From the NCBI GenBank assembly GCA_045643465.1, contig JAZUKV010000033.1, positions 62,001 through 126,000 on the forward strand: DNA of 64,000 bases, written 5' to 3'. The stretch comes from CAG-492 sp045643465 (lineage in GTDB: Bacteria > Bacillota > Clostridia > TANB77 > CAG-508). How positions within the stretch are numbered: position 1 is the first letter of the stretch; the number at the start of each line of letters is the position of its first letter. The position numbers and the translations under genes were made by a program. Of the stretch, positions 8,123-15,821 are shown piece after piece. The notes beneath the pieces were generated by a model. It was not told the DNA's origin, ran no database searches, and saw only the letters and a program-made list of their open reading frames with translations.

Positions 8123-8257
8123 AAAAAACCTCTTTTGTTATATTTGAAAATATTATATCACATAATAATTTAATGTAAAATAAAAAATAACAAAATGCTT
8201 ATCATTTTTTTTGTTTAATAATAATTTATTTGGTTAATATATAATTAGGTGATGTAA

Positions 8258-9502
8258 ATGAAAAAATTAAAAAAAATATTGATTATATCATTTTTCTTAA
8301 TAATATATGTGTATGTTTGCAATATTACGTTATTACCACAAAATGTAATAATTTTTGCAGGAGAAGAGCTTAATATTAAAACAATATTTGGACTAAGAAT
8401 AAGTAATGCTAATACACAAGCACCTCAAATAGTACATGCTGCTAAAAATATTGAAAGCGATAGTAGGATATATAAAACAGCAGGAACATTTGAATTAAAT
8501 TTAGATTTATTTGGAGCAATTCCAGTTAAAGAAATAAACGTAAATGTAATTGATAGGACAAAGGTAATTCCTTGTGGAGATTTAATTGGAATTAAAATGT
8601 ATACTCCAGGTGTTTTAGTTGTTGGGATGTCTGAAATTCAAGGAAATGATAGTAAAAAATATCGACCATACGCTAATTCTGGGATAGAAGAAGGTGATAT
8701 GATTGTTGAAATGAATAATATAAAAATTTCAAATACGAATGAACTAATAGAAGTTGTTAATGCTTCAAAAGGAAAAGAAATTAAAATAAAATATGAGAGA
8801 AATGATGAACAATTTTTGACAAGTATAACTCCAATACAAACTGGAGTAAAGGATTATAAAATTGGCTTATGGGTAAGAGATGCTGCTGCTGGTGTTGGTA
8901 CGTTAACATTTTATGAACCTTCTACAGGAAATTTTGCAGCACTTGGTCATGGAATAATAGATAGTGATACAGGTGGAATTTTTAATATAGCAAATGGTGA
9001 ATTAGTCGGAAGTAAATTATTATCAATAAAAAAAGGGGAAAGAAATAATCCAGGAGAAATAAAAGGAGCTCTAGATTCATTTGAATTTATAGGAAAAATA
9101 TCAAAAAATACTAATTTAGGAGTATTTGGATCAGTTTCAAATCAAGGAGAGCTAAATTTAACTAAAAGTAAAGAATATGAAGTAGCACTGAGAAGCGAAA
9201 TAACTACAGGCGAAGCAGAAATTATTTGTGAATTAGAAGATGGTAAAAAAGATTTTTATAAAATAGAAATTGAGAAAATTTATACAAGCAATAATTATGA
9301 TAATAAAAGTATGCTTATTAAAGTTACTGATGAAAGATTACTAGAAAAAACAGGAGGAATAGTACAAGGAATGAGCGGATCACCAATAATACAAAATGGA
9401 AAATTTATTGGTGCTGTAACAAATGTATTAGTTTCAGATCCAACAACAGGTTATGCTATTTTTGGAGATTTAATGGTTAAGAAAATGAGAGAAATAGAAT
9501 AG
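8258..9502 (+). CDS. spoIVB: SpoIVB serine peptidase (S55), sporulation signalling
   Basis: In sporulating Bacillus, SpoIVB is secreted from the forespore into the space between the two membranes, where it cleaves SpoIVFA and so triggers pro-sigma-K processing in the mother cell. The 414-aa protein has an N-terminal membrane/signal segment (residues 8-24), a PDZ domain (about 105-195, YRPYANSGIEEGDMIVEMNNIKI) and the S55 peptidase domain. Likely catalytic residues are H231 (LGHGI), D358 (VTDERL) and S373 (GMSGSP); the D-to-S spacing of 15 matches B. subtilis SpoIVB. AGGTGATG precedes the ATG. It is monocistronic. This is the best evidence that the host forms endospores. Confidence 0.94.
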   Translation: MKKLKKILIISFFLIIYVYVCNITLLPQNVIIFAGEELNIKTIFGLRISNANTQAPQIVHAAKNIESDSRIYKTAGTFELNLDLFGAIPVKEINVNVIDRTKVIPCGDLIGIKMYTPGVLVVGMSEIQGNDSKKYRPYANSGIEEGDMIVEMNNIKISNTNELIEVVNASKGKEIKIKYERNDEQFLTSITPIQTGVKDYKIGLWVRDAAAGVGTLTFYEPSTGNFAALGHGIIDSDTGGIFNIANGELVGSKLLSIKKGERNNPGEIKGALDSFEFIGKISKNTNLGVFGSVSNQGELNLTKSKEYEVALRSEITTGEAEIICELEDGKKDFYKIEIEKIYTSNNYDNKSMLIKVTDERLLEKTGGIVQGMSGSPIIQNGKFIGAVTNVLVSDPTTGYAIFGDLMVKKMREIE

Positions 9503-9507
9503 TAAAA

Positions 9508-9534
9508 AAAACAGTAGATTACTGTTTTTTTTTT
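9508..9534 (+). terminator. Terminator after spoIVB
   Basis: AAACAGTA, 3-nt loop, TACTGTTT, then a long T-tract. Confidence 0.85.
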
Positions 9535-9552
9535 TTGCACTTAAATAAATGC

Positions 9553-9581
9553 AAAAGGCAGGAATTAAATTCCTGCCTTTT
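9553..9581. terminator. Palindromic terminator-like hairpin
   Basis: A perfect 14-bp stem (9553-9566 with 9568-9581) around a single base, flanked by A and T runs. It may serve the minus-strand SASP gene. The 3' arm and following bases are nearly repeated at 9618-9635. Confidence 0.65.
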
Positions 9582-9695
9582 ATATTTACAGATAAAGCAA
9601 ATACAAAATCAAGAGCTAATTCCTGTCTTTTATATAATTTAGTAGGTATAAACTACTTTAATAGGTTAATTAGTAAAATAAATAATTAACTAAAA

Positions 9696-9896
9696 TTATT
9701 TTGAAAGCATATTGTCTTCAGCTTGTTTAATCATTTTTCTAACCATTTGTCCACCTATTTTACCAGCATCTTTAGCTGATATATCACCATTGTATCCATC
9801 TTTTAAGTTAACACCTACTTCACTAGCTACTTCATATTTAAATTTGTTTAAAGCATCCTTAGCTGCAGGAACAACTTTGTTATTTGAATTTGACAT
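9696..9896 (-). CDS. alpha/beta-type small acid-soluble spore protein
   Basis: This 66-aa protein coats and protects forespore DNA. It shows the family signatures: a GPR protease site (KYEVASEVGV), then GYNGDISAKDAGKIGGQMVRKMI, the highly conserved C-terminal DNA-binding segment. AGGAGGTG lies nine bases upstream of the ATG. It is expected to be forespore-specific (sigma-G); I see only a weak CATAATA -10-like element and no clear -35, so the promoter is not assigned. Confidence 0.95.
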   Translation of the reverse strand: MSNSNNKVVPAAKDALNKFKYEVASEVGVNLKDGYNGDISAKDAGKIGGQMVRKMIKQAEDNMLSK

Positions 9897-10059
9897 TATC
9901 TGTTCACCTCCTGTTGTTTAAAACTAAACATTTCGAAAAAACTTAATTGCTTTTTCTTGATATTATGATGTGTAATTTTAAATAAAATAAACTGGTAATT
10001 TTTTGAAATTTTTATAAAAATAATTCAAAAAATGTTGACATAAAATAATATAATTAGTA

Positions 10060-10088
10060 TTGAAAATTTATAAAAAATATGATACAAT
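10060..10088 (+). promoter_or_regulatory. Promoter of the 10118 gene
   Basis: TTGAAA (10060-10065), 17 bp, TACAAT (10083-10088), 30 bp before the start codon. Confidence 0.65.
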
Positions 10089-10117
10089 GCAAGCCGTGTA
10101 AAGGAGAAGTTTTTAAA

Positions 10118-10396
10118 ATGGAAAAATATATTTTTATGTTATTAGGAACAATATTAGGAGTAGCAATTTCTCTTTATGTATATGCTATAAAAAAGGAACG
10201 TGTTGTTAAAAAAATAAAGATTGATCAAGAATATTATTCAACACAAAAATTAGATGTAGCATTAGATAAAGCAGTAAAAGATATGCAACTAGAAATGAAG
10301 GCATTAGGTAGAAAATTAACAGAAGATGAAAAAAATAAGATTATATTTAGTCATTTAGATGAAAATAATGAAGTAAATAACGAAGCAAATCAATAG
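10118..10396 (+). CDS. small single-pass membrane protein
   Basis: A 92-aa protein of unknown function. Residues 3-22 form a membrane segment (YIFMLLGTILGVAISLYVYA), followed by a basic stretch (KKERVVKKIK) and a charged helical tail ending in Asn/Glu repeats. ATG 10118 is chosen because AAAGGAG lies at the correct distance; the in-frame ATG at 10079 overlaps the promoter. It probably forms a two-gene transcript with the CmpB-like membrane protein 30 bp downstream. Confidence 0.7.
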   Translation: MEKYIFMLLGTILGVAISLYVYAIKKERVVKKIKIDQEYYSTQKLDVALDKAVKDMQLEMKALGRKLTEDEKNKIIFSHLDENNEVNNEANQ

Positions 10397-10426
10397 TAAG
10401 AAAATTATTAAAATAGAGGTAAGATT

Positions 10427-10987
10427 ATGAAGGAAGAAAAAATTAAAAAAATAGAAAAATATATAGTGTTTTTTTATGTATATGCTTTTTTAGGTTGGAT
10501 TGTTGATGTACTTGTATGTTTTATAGGTGGAACATTAGTTGATGGACATGGAATTTTAGAAAATAGAGGATTTTTATATGAAACAATTTGTCCAATGTAT
10601 GGTTGGGCTGCTTTAGTGTTGATATTAATTACAAGTAAGATGAAAAAGGGCAAAGGCACATATATCAAAAGTTTTATTGTAGCAACAATATGGTGTACGA
10701 TTTTAGAATATTTAACTGCTTTAATATTAGAAACATTTTTTGGACTAAAATGGTGGGATTATTCAGAAGTTAAATTTAATATTCAAGGTAGAATATGCCT
10801 TGCAGCCTCAATTTTCTGGGGATTATTATCAGTTATATTTATGAATGTAATACATCCATTTATAGTAAAAATATTGAAAAAAATTTCATCAAAATTAAAA
10901 GAAAAAACAAAACATATATTAGTATGGACTGCTTTTGGAATTACAACTATAGATACAATAATATCAATAATAATGTATTTAAAATAG
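10427..10987 (+). CDS. putative ABC-transporter-type membrane protein (CmpB family, PF06541)
   Basis: A 186-aa polytopic membrane protein of the family named putative ABC-transporter type IV/CmpB. Four to five hydrophobic segments are visible, with the family motifs FLGWIVDV near residue 20, GFLYETICPMYGWAAL near 50, LEYLTALILE near 90 and GRICLAASIFWGLLS near 120. No ATPase gene is next to it, so an ABC role is only a label; the transported substrate is unknown. AGAGGTAAG precedes the ATG. Confidence 0.8.
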   Translation: MKEEKIKKIEKYIVFFYVYAFLGWIVDVLVCFIGGTLVDGHGILENRGFLYETICPMYGWAALVLILITSKMKKGKGTYIKSFIVATIWCTILEYLTALILETFFGLKWWDYSEVKFNIQGRICLAASIFWGLLSVIFMNVIHPFIVKILKKISSKLKEKTKHILVWTAFGITTIDTIISIIMYLK

Positions 10988-10997
10988 TAATAAAAGC

Positions 10998-11026
10998 TTG
11001 AAAATACATTAATAAGGTGGTATAAT
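10998..11026 (+). promoter_or_regulatory. Promoter of the proS T-box transcript
   Basis: TTGAAA (10998-11003), 17 bp, TATAAT (11021-11026). Transcription is predicted to start near 11033. Confidence 0.8.
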
Positions 11027-11032
11027 TTCAAC

Positions 11033-11254
11033 ATAATTTAATATAATACAAATTGTTGATTAGGACATAATTAAATATTTAATTATACAAAGAGAGCTTG
11101 GGTTAGGTGAGAGCCAAGTTATAAAAATATTTAATTCCTACCTATGAATGAAATAGCAAACTATTTCCGGTGTTAAATCGTTAAAATAAAAAAAGATAAA
11201 TAAAGGATGGTACCGTGCAAAGCACGCCTTAGTACTATTCTTTTTTTGTTTTAT
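11033..11254 (+). promoter_or_regulatory. T-box leader (proline specifier) controlling proS
   Basis: T-box leaders sense uncharged tRNA and switch between terminator and antiterminator. Seen here: Stem I arms 11069-11080 and 11125-11136 (perfect 12 bp), closed below by TAGG (11061-11064) with CCTA (11141-11144). This leaves CCT at 11137-11139 in the specifier position, a proline codon that matches the downstream prolyl-tRNA synthetase. The T-box sequence GGATGGTACCGTGC is at 11205-11218, where TGGT would pair with the tRNA ACCA end, and its partner GCACG is at 11222. The competing terminator pairs AAAAAAAGA (11187-11195) with TCTTTTTTT (11239-11247). Confidence 0.93.
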
Positions 11255-11280
11255 AATAAAAATAAAAAGGAGAGATTAAA

Positions 11281-12579
11281 ATGAGAGTATCAAAAATGGG
11301 AATGAAAAATGTAAAATTAAGTAATTTGGATGAAATGTATCCTGCACAAGATATATTAATGCAGACAAACCAAGTTAGACAATATGGAAGTGGTGTATAT
11401 GCTTATGACAATATACCATTAAAATTGCAAGATAATATTGAAGAAGTAATTAAAAAACACTTTAATAAAGTGGATTGTATAGAAGTTCAAATGCCATTAT
11501 TACAAATAGATGAAATTTGGAAAAGATCTGGAAGATATGATAAATACATAGAAGATGGAGTTATGATGCTTTCTGAAACAGATAAAGGTAATTATTGTTT
11601 AGCACCAACAGCAGAAGAAGCAATTACAACATTTGTTGAAAATAGAGTAACATCACATAAACAATTACCAGTAGCTTTTTATCAAATAGGAACTAAGTTT
11701 AGAAATGAAATTAGAAACAGAGGATATTTGTTAAGAGGAAAAGAATTTTTAATGTTTGATTTATATAGTTTTGACAAAGACGAAGAAGGTATGATGGAAA
11801 CATATAAAAAAGTTAGACAAGCATATTTTGATACATTTAAAGAGCTAGAGCTTGATATAGTTGCAGTTGCTGCTGATAATGGGTCTATGGGAGGAAAAAA
11901 TTCTGAAGAGATAATGGCTTTATCAAGAATTGGTGAAGATACAATTTTATTTGATAAAGAAACAAAACAAGGTTTAAATGTTGAAGTTTTAGAAAAAGAA
12001 AATGCAAAAGAATATTTAGCTGAACAATATGGAATTAATGATGTAGATAAACTTGAAGAGCGAAAAGCAGTTGAATTAGGGCATATTTTTGCATTGGGAA
12101 CAAAATATTCTGACTCAATGGGAATTAATTATATTGATAATGAAAATAATAGTAAACCATTTTATATGGGATGCTATGGTATTGGTGTAAGTAGAGTATT
12201 AGGTTTAATGTATGAAAATAATGTAATAAAAGAAAATGATAAAGTAGTAGGATATTCAATACCAGTGGCTGTTACTCCATATTATTTATATATAATTAGT
12301 AATGATAAGAAAAGTGAAGTTGCTGAAGATTTATATGCAAAATTTAATGAGAAAAATGTAGAAGTAATAATTGATGATGTAAAGGGTTCAATTGGAGAAA
12401 AAATAAGAAATGCAAAAATTTTAGGAATTCCATATATTGCAATTATGGGAAATAATACTGAAGATGGATATATTGAAGTTGAACGTACTAAAGATGGAGC
12501 AAAGAAAACTCTAAAAATAGAAGAGCTAATATCTGAAGTAGAAAAAATGAAAAATTTGAAGAAAGATTTAGAATTTTAA
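11281..12579 (+). CDS. proS: prolyl-tRNA synthetase, short form without the editing (INS) domain
   Basis: It charges tRNA-Pro. Class II motifs are present: motif 2 region FRNEIRNRGYLLRGKEFLMFDLYSF, then GHIFALGTKYSDSM and motif 3 GCYGIGVSRVLGLM, followed by a C-terminal anticodon-binding domain (about residues 335-425). It is a bacterial-type enzyme but only 432 aa instead of about 570: the roughly 180-residue INS editing domain normally lying between motifs 2 and 3 is replaced by a short linker. Such mini enzymes are known in alphaproteobacteria. Ala-tRNA-Pro would then need a separate YbaK/ProXp-type deacylase, not seen in the window. Expression is under the upstream T-box. Confidence 0.92.
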   Translation: MRVSKMGMKNVKLSNLDEMYPAQDILMQTNQVRQYGSGVYAYDNIPLKLQDNIEEVIKKHFNKVDCIEVQMPLLQIDEIWKRSGRYDKYIEDGVMMLSETDKGNYCLAPTAEEAITTFVENRVTSHKQLPVAFYQIGTKFRNEIRNRGYLLRGKEFLMFDLYSFDKDEEGMMETYKKVRQAYFDTFKELELDIVAVAADNGSMGGKNSEEIMALSRIGEDTILFDKETKQGLNVEVLEKENAKEYLAEQYGINDVDKLEERKAVELGHIFALGTKYSDSMGINYIDNENNSKPFYMGCYGIGVSRVLGLMYENNVIKENDKVVGYSIPVAVTPYYLYIISNDKKSEVAEDLYAKFNEKNVEVIIDDVKGSIGEKIRNAKILGIPYIAIMGNNTEDGYIEVERTKDGAKKTLKIEELISEVEKMKNLKKDLEF

Positions 12580-12586
12580 AGAAAAC

Positions 12587-12620
12587 AAAAAAAGCGAAAA
12601 GTTAACTTTTCGCTTTTTTT
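12587..12620. terminator. Bidirectional terminator
   Basis: A perfect 34-bp palindrome centred on GTTAAC with A7 on the left and T7 on the right. It serves proS and the converging gene at 12628. Confidence 0.9.
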
Positions 12621-12627
12621 AGTAAAA

Positions 12628-14070
12628 TTATTTATTTGATGTTTTTTCATAAATTTTATTTCCATTATAATCATAATAAGCATTATTGAAAAGTAAAGCA
12701 TTAATTCCTGAAACAGGTACTGGTTGTTTTGAATCACCATGATAATCCCATGTAATAGATTTATTTTGCAAATCATAAACTTGGAATCCATCTTTATAAA
12801 CGAATAAGTATTTGTTAGATCCGTCATTTAATGCTTTTGCAGGATAAGAAGCAGTTGGTTCACTATCTGCTCTTTGCTCTACAATAGTTTCATTGCAAAC
12901 AAAGAAAGTTTTTCCATCTTTTACATAATTGTCAGAATTGATTTTTGTAATATCATCTAATGCTATAGATCCATCTAAATTATAAGCTGTATATTTAGAG
13001 CTAGATTTTTTTACAAGTATATGATTTGTTCTTGAGCCAGTATAAACTTTTGTATTATTTGAAAGTTCAACAATTGTTTTAAATTCTGAATTTAAGATTT
13101 TTGTAGAATCATAAAAATATGGTTTGTCATTTTTTGTTTCGCCAGAGCTTAAAATTCCATTATGAGTATATGCAATTTCACCTTGTTCATTATATACATC
13201 AGTTTTAGTAGAATTATTATCTTTTGTAGACATTAAGACAAATTTTCCGGCATAACTTATAGAGCCAGATGCATCAATTTTTTTAGTTAAGTTTAGGGCA
13301 TTATCAAAAAATTGAATTGATTTTTGTGAATTTTCTGTTACAGCAATACAATTCTTTTGTACTTCAACTTTAGTGTATCCGTTTTTTTCAGATTTAGCAA
13401 GAACAGTACCATCTTTACTGCTTATGTATATAGAGTCTAAATTTGAATTAAGGTATTTAATGATTCCACTATTAATACCATCAACAGGATAATAAGATAT
13501 TTCTCCACCAAAAGGTGAACTATATAAATCAATGCTTGATGCTATTTTTCCTTTGTTAGAAAAATAGATATCATAAGTATTATTAGAATTTTTTGCTGAT
13601 GCAATATAAAGATCTTTTAAAGATGTATTATCAAATAAAGAAACACTTATTTGTTCATATGTAGCAGGAATAATTTCATTTTTGTTCATATCAATTAATC
13701 CATATTTATTATTTTTATATATAGTAAATACATTTCTATATTGATTTTTTACATTATAACTTTCATCTATTAGAATATTTTCATCAGAATCAATTACAAC
13801 AGATTTTTTAGAATTATCAGAAACTAAAAGGCTATTTTTTTCAAAGTTTTTACCTAATTTATATTTTTCATTAGAAATTTTCTTTAAATTGCCATTCTTA
13901 TCAATATAAATATAACAGTTATTAGCTTTATCTTCTTCTATAAATGCTAAATAATCAGTATTTGATTCATTACTTGTATTTGATTTTTTACCTTTCATAA
14001 AGAATATTAGCAAAATTCCAGCAATTAATAATATTGCAATTGTAATAATTAAAATTAACTTTTTTTTCAT
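12628..14070 (-). CDS. membrane-anchored WG-repeat protein
   Basis: A 480-aa protein with an N-terminal signal-anchor (residues 4-25, LILIITIAILLIAGILLIFF) and a large predicted extracellular part. Repeats of the WG/KWG type are visible, best at KNNKYGLIDMNKNEIIPATYEQI and less regular in NGNLKKIS and KYTAYNLDGSIALDD, suggesting a beta-propeller-like fold. Function unknown; surface binding is a reasonable guess. AAAGGAG precedes the ATG. It is monocistronic and convergent with proS. Confidence 0.75.
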   Translation of the reverse strand: MKKKLILIITIAILLIAGILLIFFMKGKKSNTSNESNTDYLAFIEEDKANNCYIYIDKNGNLKKISNEKYKLGKNFEKNSLLVSDNSKKSVVIDSDENILIDESYNVKNQYRNVFTIYKNNKYGLIDMNKNEIIPATYEQISVSLFDNTSLKDLYIASAKNSNNTYDIYFSNKGKIASSIDLYSSPFGGEISYYPVDGINSGIIKYLNSNLDSIYISSKDGTVLAKSEKNGYTKVEVQKNCIAVTENSQKSIQFFDNALNLTKKIDASGSISYAGKFVLMSTKDNNSTKTDVYNEQGEIAYTHNGILSSGETKNDKPYFYDSTKILNSEFKTIVELSNNTKVYTGSRTNHILVKKSSSKYTAYNLDGSIALDDITKINSDNYVKDGKTFFVCNETIVEQRADSEPTASYPAKALNDGSNKYLFVYKDGFQVYDLQNKSITWDYHGDSKQPVPVSGINALLFNNAYYDYNGNKIYEKTSNK

Positions 14071-14250
14071 TTAATATATCTCCTTTTTTTAAAATTTACA
14101 AAGCAATTTTACCATAATATAAAGTAAGAATCAATAATATTTTTATAATAGAAATATAAGCATTTTTATTGAAAATTTTAATATAATGTGATAGAAATAA
14201 TATAATAAATATGAAGAAATTTATCATAAAATTAGTAAAGGAGTTTAATA

Positions 14251-15549
14251 ATGCAAATTATAATAATTATTATATTAATATTTTTAAATGCTTTTTTTGC
14301 AGCGGCAGAAATTGCATTTATTTCTTTAAATGATGCTAAAATAGACATATTAGCTAAAGAAGGAAACAAAAAAGCTAAAAAAATTAAAGGAATGCTCGTA
14401 AATCCAAGTAAATTTTTAGCAACAATACAAATTGGAATAACATTGGCGGGATTTCTTTCCAGTGCATTTGCATCAGAAACATTTGCAAGTGAATTGGCCC
14501 CTGTTTTAAATAAGCTTATTCCAGCTATTAATGTAGAAACATGGAATGGTATTTCAATAATAGTTATAACAATTATATTGTCATATTTTACATTAGTTTT
14601 TGGTGAATTAGTACCTAAAAGAATTGCAATGAAGAATTGTGAAAAAATTGCTTTTGGTACAGTTGATATAATTAAGGCTATTGCAGTTGTTACAGCTCCA
14701 TTTGTTAAATTTTTAACATTTTCAACAAATATTATTTCAAAATTATTTGGTGTTTCAGCAAATGATGAGAAGACTGTGACAGAAGAAGAGATTAGAATGA
14801 TGGTAGATGTAGGTGAAGAAAATGGAACAATCGAAGAAGAAGAAAAAAATATGATTAATAATGTATTTGAATTTAATGATAAAGTTGTTTCTGAAATAAT
14901 GATACCAAGAACTGAAATATATGCTTTAGATAATAGTTTAACAATAAAGGAGTCTTTAGAAGAATTGACTGCTAATAATATTAGATTTAGTAGAATTCCG
15001 GTATATGATGAAAATATAGATAATATTAAAGGTGTTGTTCATATAAAAGATATTCTTATAAATGTAAAAGATAAAGCAAATGAAAAAATAGAAAATTTAG
15101 TAAAGGATCCATACTTTATACCAGAAACAAAACCAGTTAATGATTTATTTGAAGAATTAAGAAAAAATAGAAAGCAAATTGCGATAGCTATAGATGAATA
15201 TGGTGGAACTTCAGGAATTGTCACTATGGAAGATATCTTAGAAGAAATAGTTGGAGATATTTATGACGAATATGATGAAGTTACAAGTATGATTGAAAAG
15301 ATTGATGATAATACTTATATGATTGATGGTAAACTTGCTATATATGAAGTTGAAGATTTATTAGATATTGAAATTGAAGAAGGAGATTATGATACATTAT
15401 CAGGTTTTTTAGTTGATCAGATAGGAAAAATACCAACTCAAAATGATAAAGACTTAATTATAGAAGTTGATAATATAACATATAAAGTAGAAGAAGTTAA
15501 AGATAAGCATATAGTAAAAGTTAAGGTGTGCAAAAATTTAAATGCATAA
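14251..15549 (+). CDS. CNNM/CorC-HlyC family membrane protein (divalent cation transporter)
   Basis: A 432-aa protein with the standard order: N-terminal CNNM (DUF21) membrane domain of about four segments (residues 1-150, with FFAAAEIAFISLNDAKI and FGELVPKRIAM), two CBS domains (about 195-325, including EIMIPRTEIYALD and AIAIDEYGGTSGIVTMEDILEEIVGDIYDEYD) and a C-terminal CorC/HlyC domain (about 340-430). Relatives in Firmicutes export or protect against magnesium; the old name hemolysin is misleading. GGAG lies eight bases before the ATG. It is monocistronic. Confidence 0.9.
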   Translation: MQIIIIIILIFLNAFFAAAEIAFISLNDAKIDILAKEGNKKAKKIKGMLVNPSKFLATIQIGITLAGFLSSAFASETFASELAPVLNKLIPAINVETWNGISIIVITIILSYFTLVFGELVPKRIAMKNCEKIAFGTVDIIKAIAVVTAPFVKFLTFSTNIISKLFGVSANDEKTVTEEEIRMMVDVGEENGTIEEEEKNMINNVFEFNDKVVSEIMIPRTEIYALDNSLTIKESLEELTANNIRFSRIPVYDENIDNIKGVVHIKDILINVKDKANEKIENLVKDPYFIPETKPVNDLFEELRKNRKQIAIAIDEYGGTSGIVTMEDILEEIVGDIYDEYDEVTSMIEKIDDNTYMIDGKLAIYEVEDLLDIEIEEGDYDTLSGFLVDQIGKIPTQNDKDLIIEVDNITYKVEEVKDKHIVKVKVCKNLNA

Positions 15550-15552
15550 ATG

Positions 15553-15581
15553 TTGACAAAAAATGAAAAGTTTGTTAACAT
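15553..15581 (+). promoter_or_regulatory. Promoter of the ABC-exporter leader
   Basis: TTGACA (15553-15558), 17 bp, TAACAT (15576-15581), giving a leader of about 235 nt before the first exporter gene. Confidence 0.65.
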
Positions 15582-15618
15582 AGTTTGCATAATAAATATA
15601 GAAAGAAGTGATTATAAA

Positions 15619-15654
15619 ATGAAAAATATGAAAAGAGCGGTAAAGCAAAATTAA
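15619..15654 (+). CDS. putative leader peptide (11 aa)
   Basis: A tiny frame, ATG to TAA, encoding MKNMKRAVKQN, about 30 nt into the predicted leader. An AGAAGTGA ribosome-site-like stretch lies upstream. It is followed at once by a long hairpin and then a terminator before the exporter genes. This is the order expected for ribosome-mediated attenuation, as known for B. subtilis bmrB upstream of bmrCD. The peptide itself is not recognised, and translation is inferred. Confidence 0.55.
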   Translation: MKNMKRAVKQN

Positions 15655-15660
15655 ATATTT

Positions 15661-15780
15661 GAGTTATAACAAATGTAATTTTTATTTGTTCTAGCTCTAT
15701 TTGGAATGAATAAAAATCACAAAATTTCTATATTATGTATGTTGAACGGAGAAAAAGGCAGATTTTTAATCTGTCTTTTT
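15661..15780 (+). promoter_or_regulatory. Attenuator region: hairpin plus intrinsic terminator upstream of ABC exporter
   Basis: Hairpin 15661-15674/15684-15697 (12 of 14 positions match, 9-nt loop) begins seven bases after the leader stop. A second hairpin, 15752-15764/15768-15780 (13 bp with one G-T pair, TTT loop), ends in TTTTT and is a terminator. It stands 41 bp before the first exporter start codon and no other gene ends here, so it can only act on the leader transcript. Confidence 0.7.
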
Positions 15781-15821
15781 ATGTTACACAATAAATGTTA
15801 AGAACAAGGGGGGAAAAGATA

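Noticed and set aside
9896..10000. Sigma-G promoter for the SASP gene
   Set aside because: A CATAATA element is present on the minus strand but no -35 match lies at the expected distance, so I did not annotate it.
10035..10054. TTGACA and TATAAT upstream of the 10118 gene
   Set aside because: The spacer is only 8 bp; the TTGAAA-17-TACAAT pair just downstream is a better promoter.
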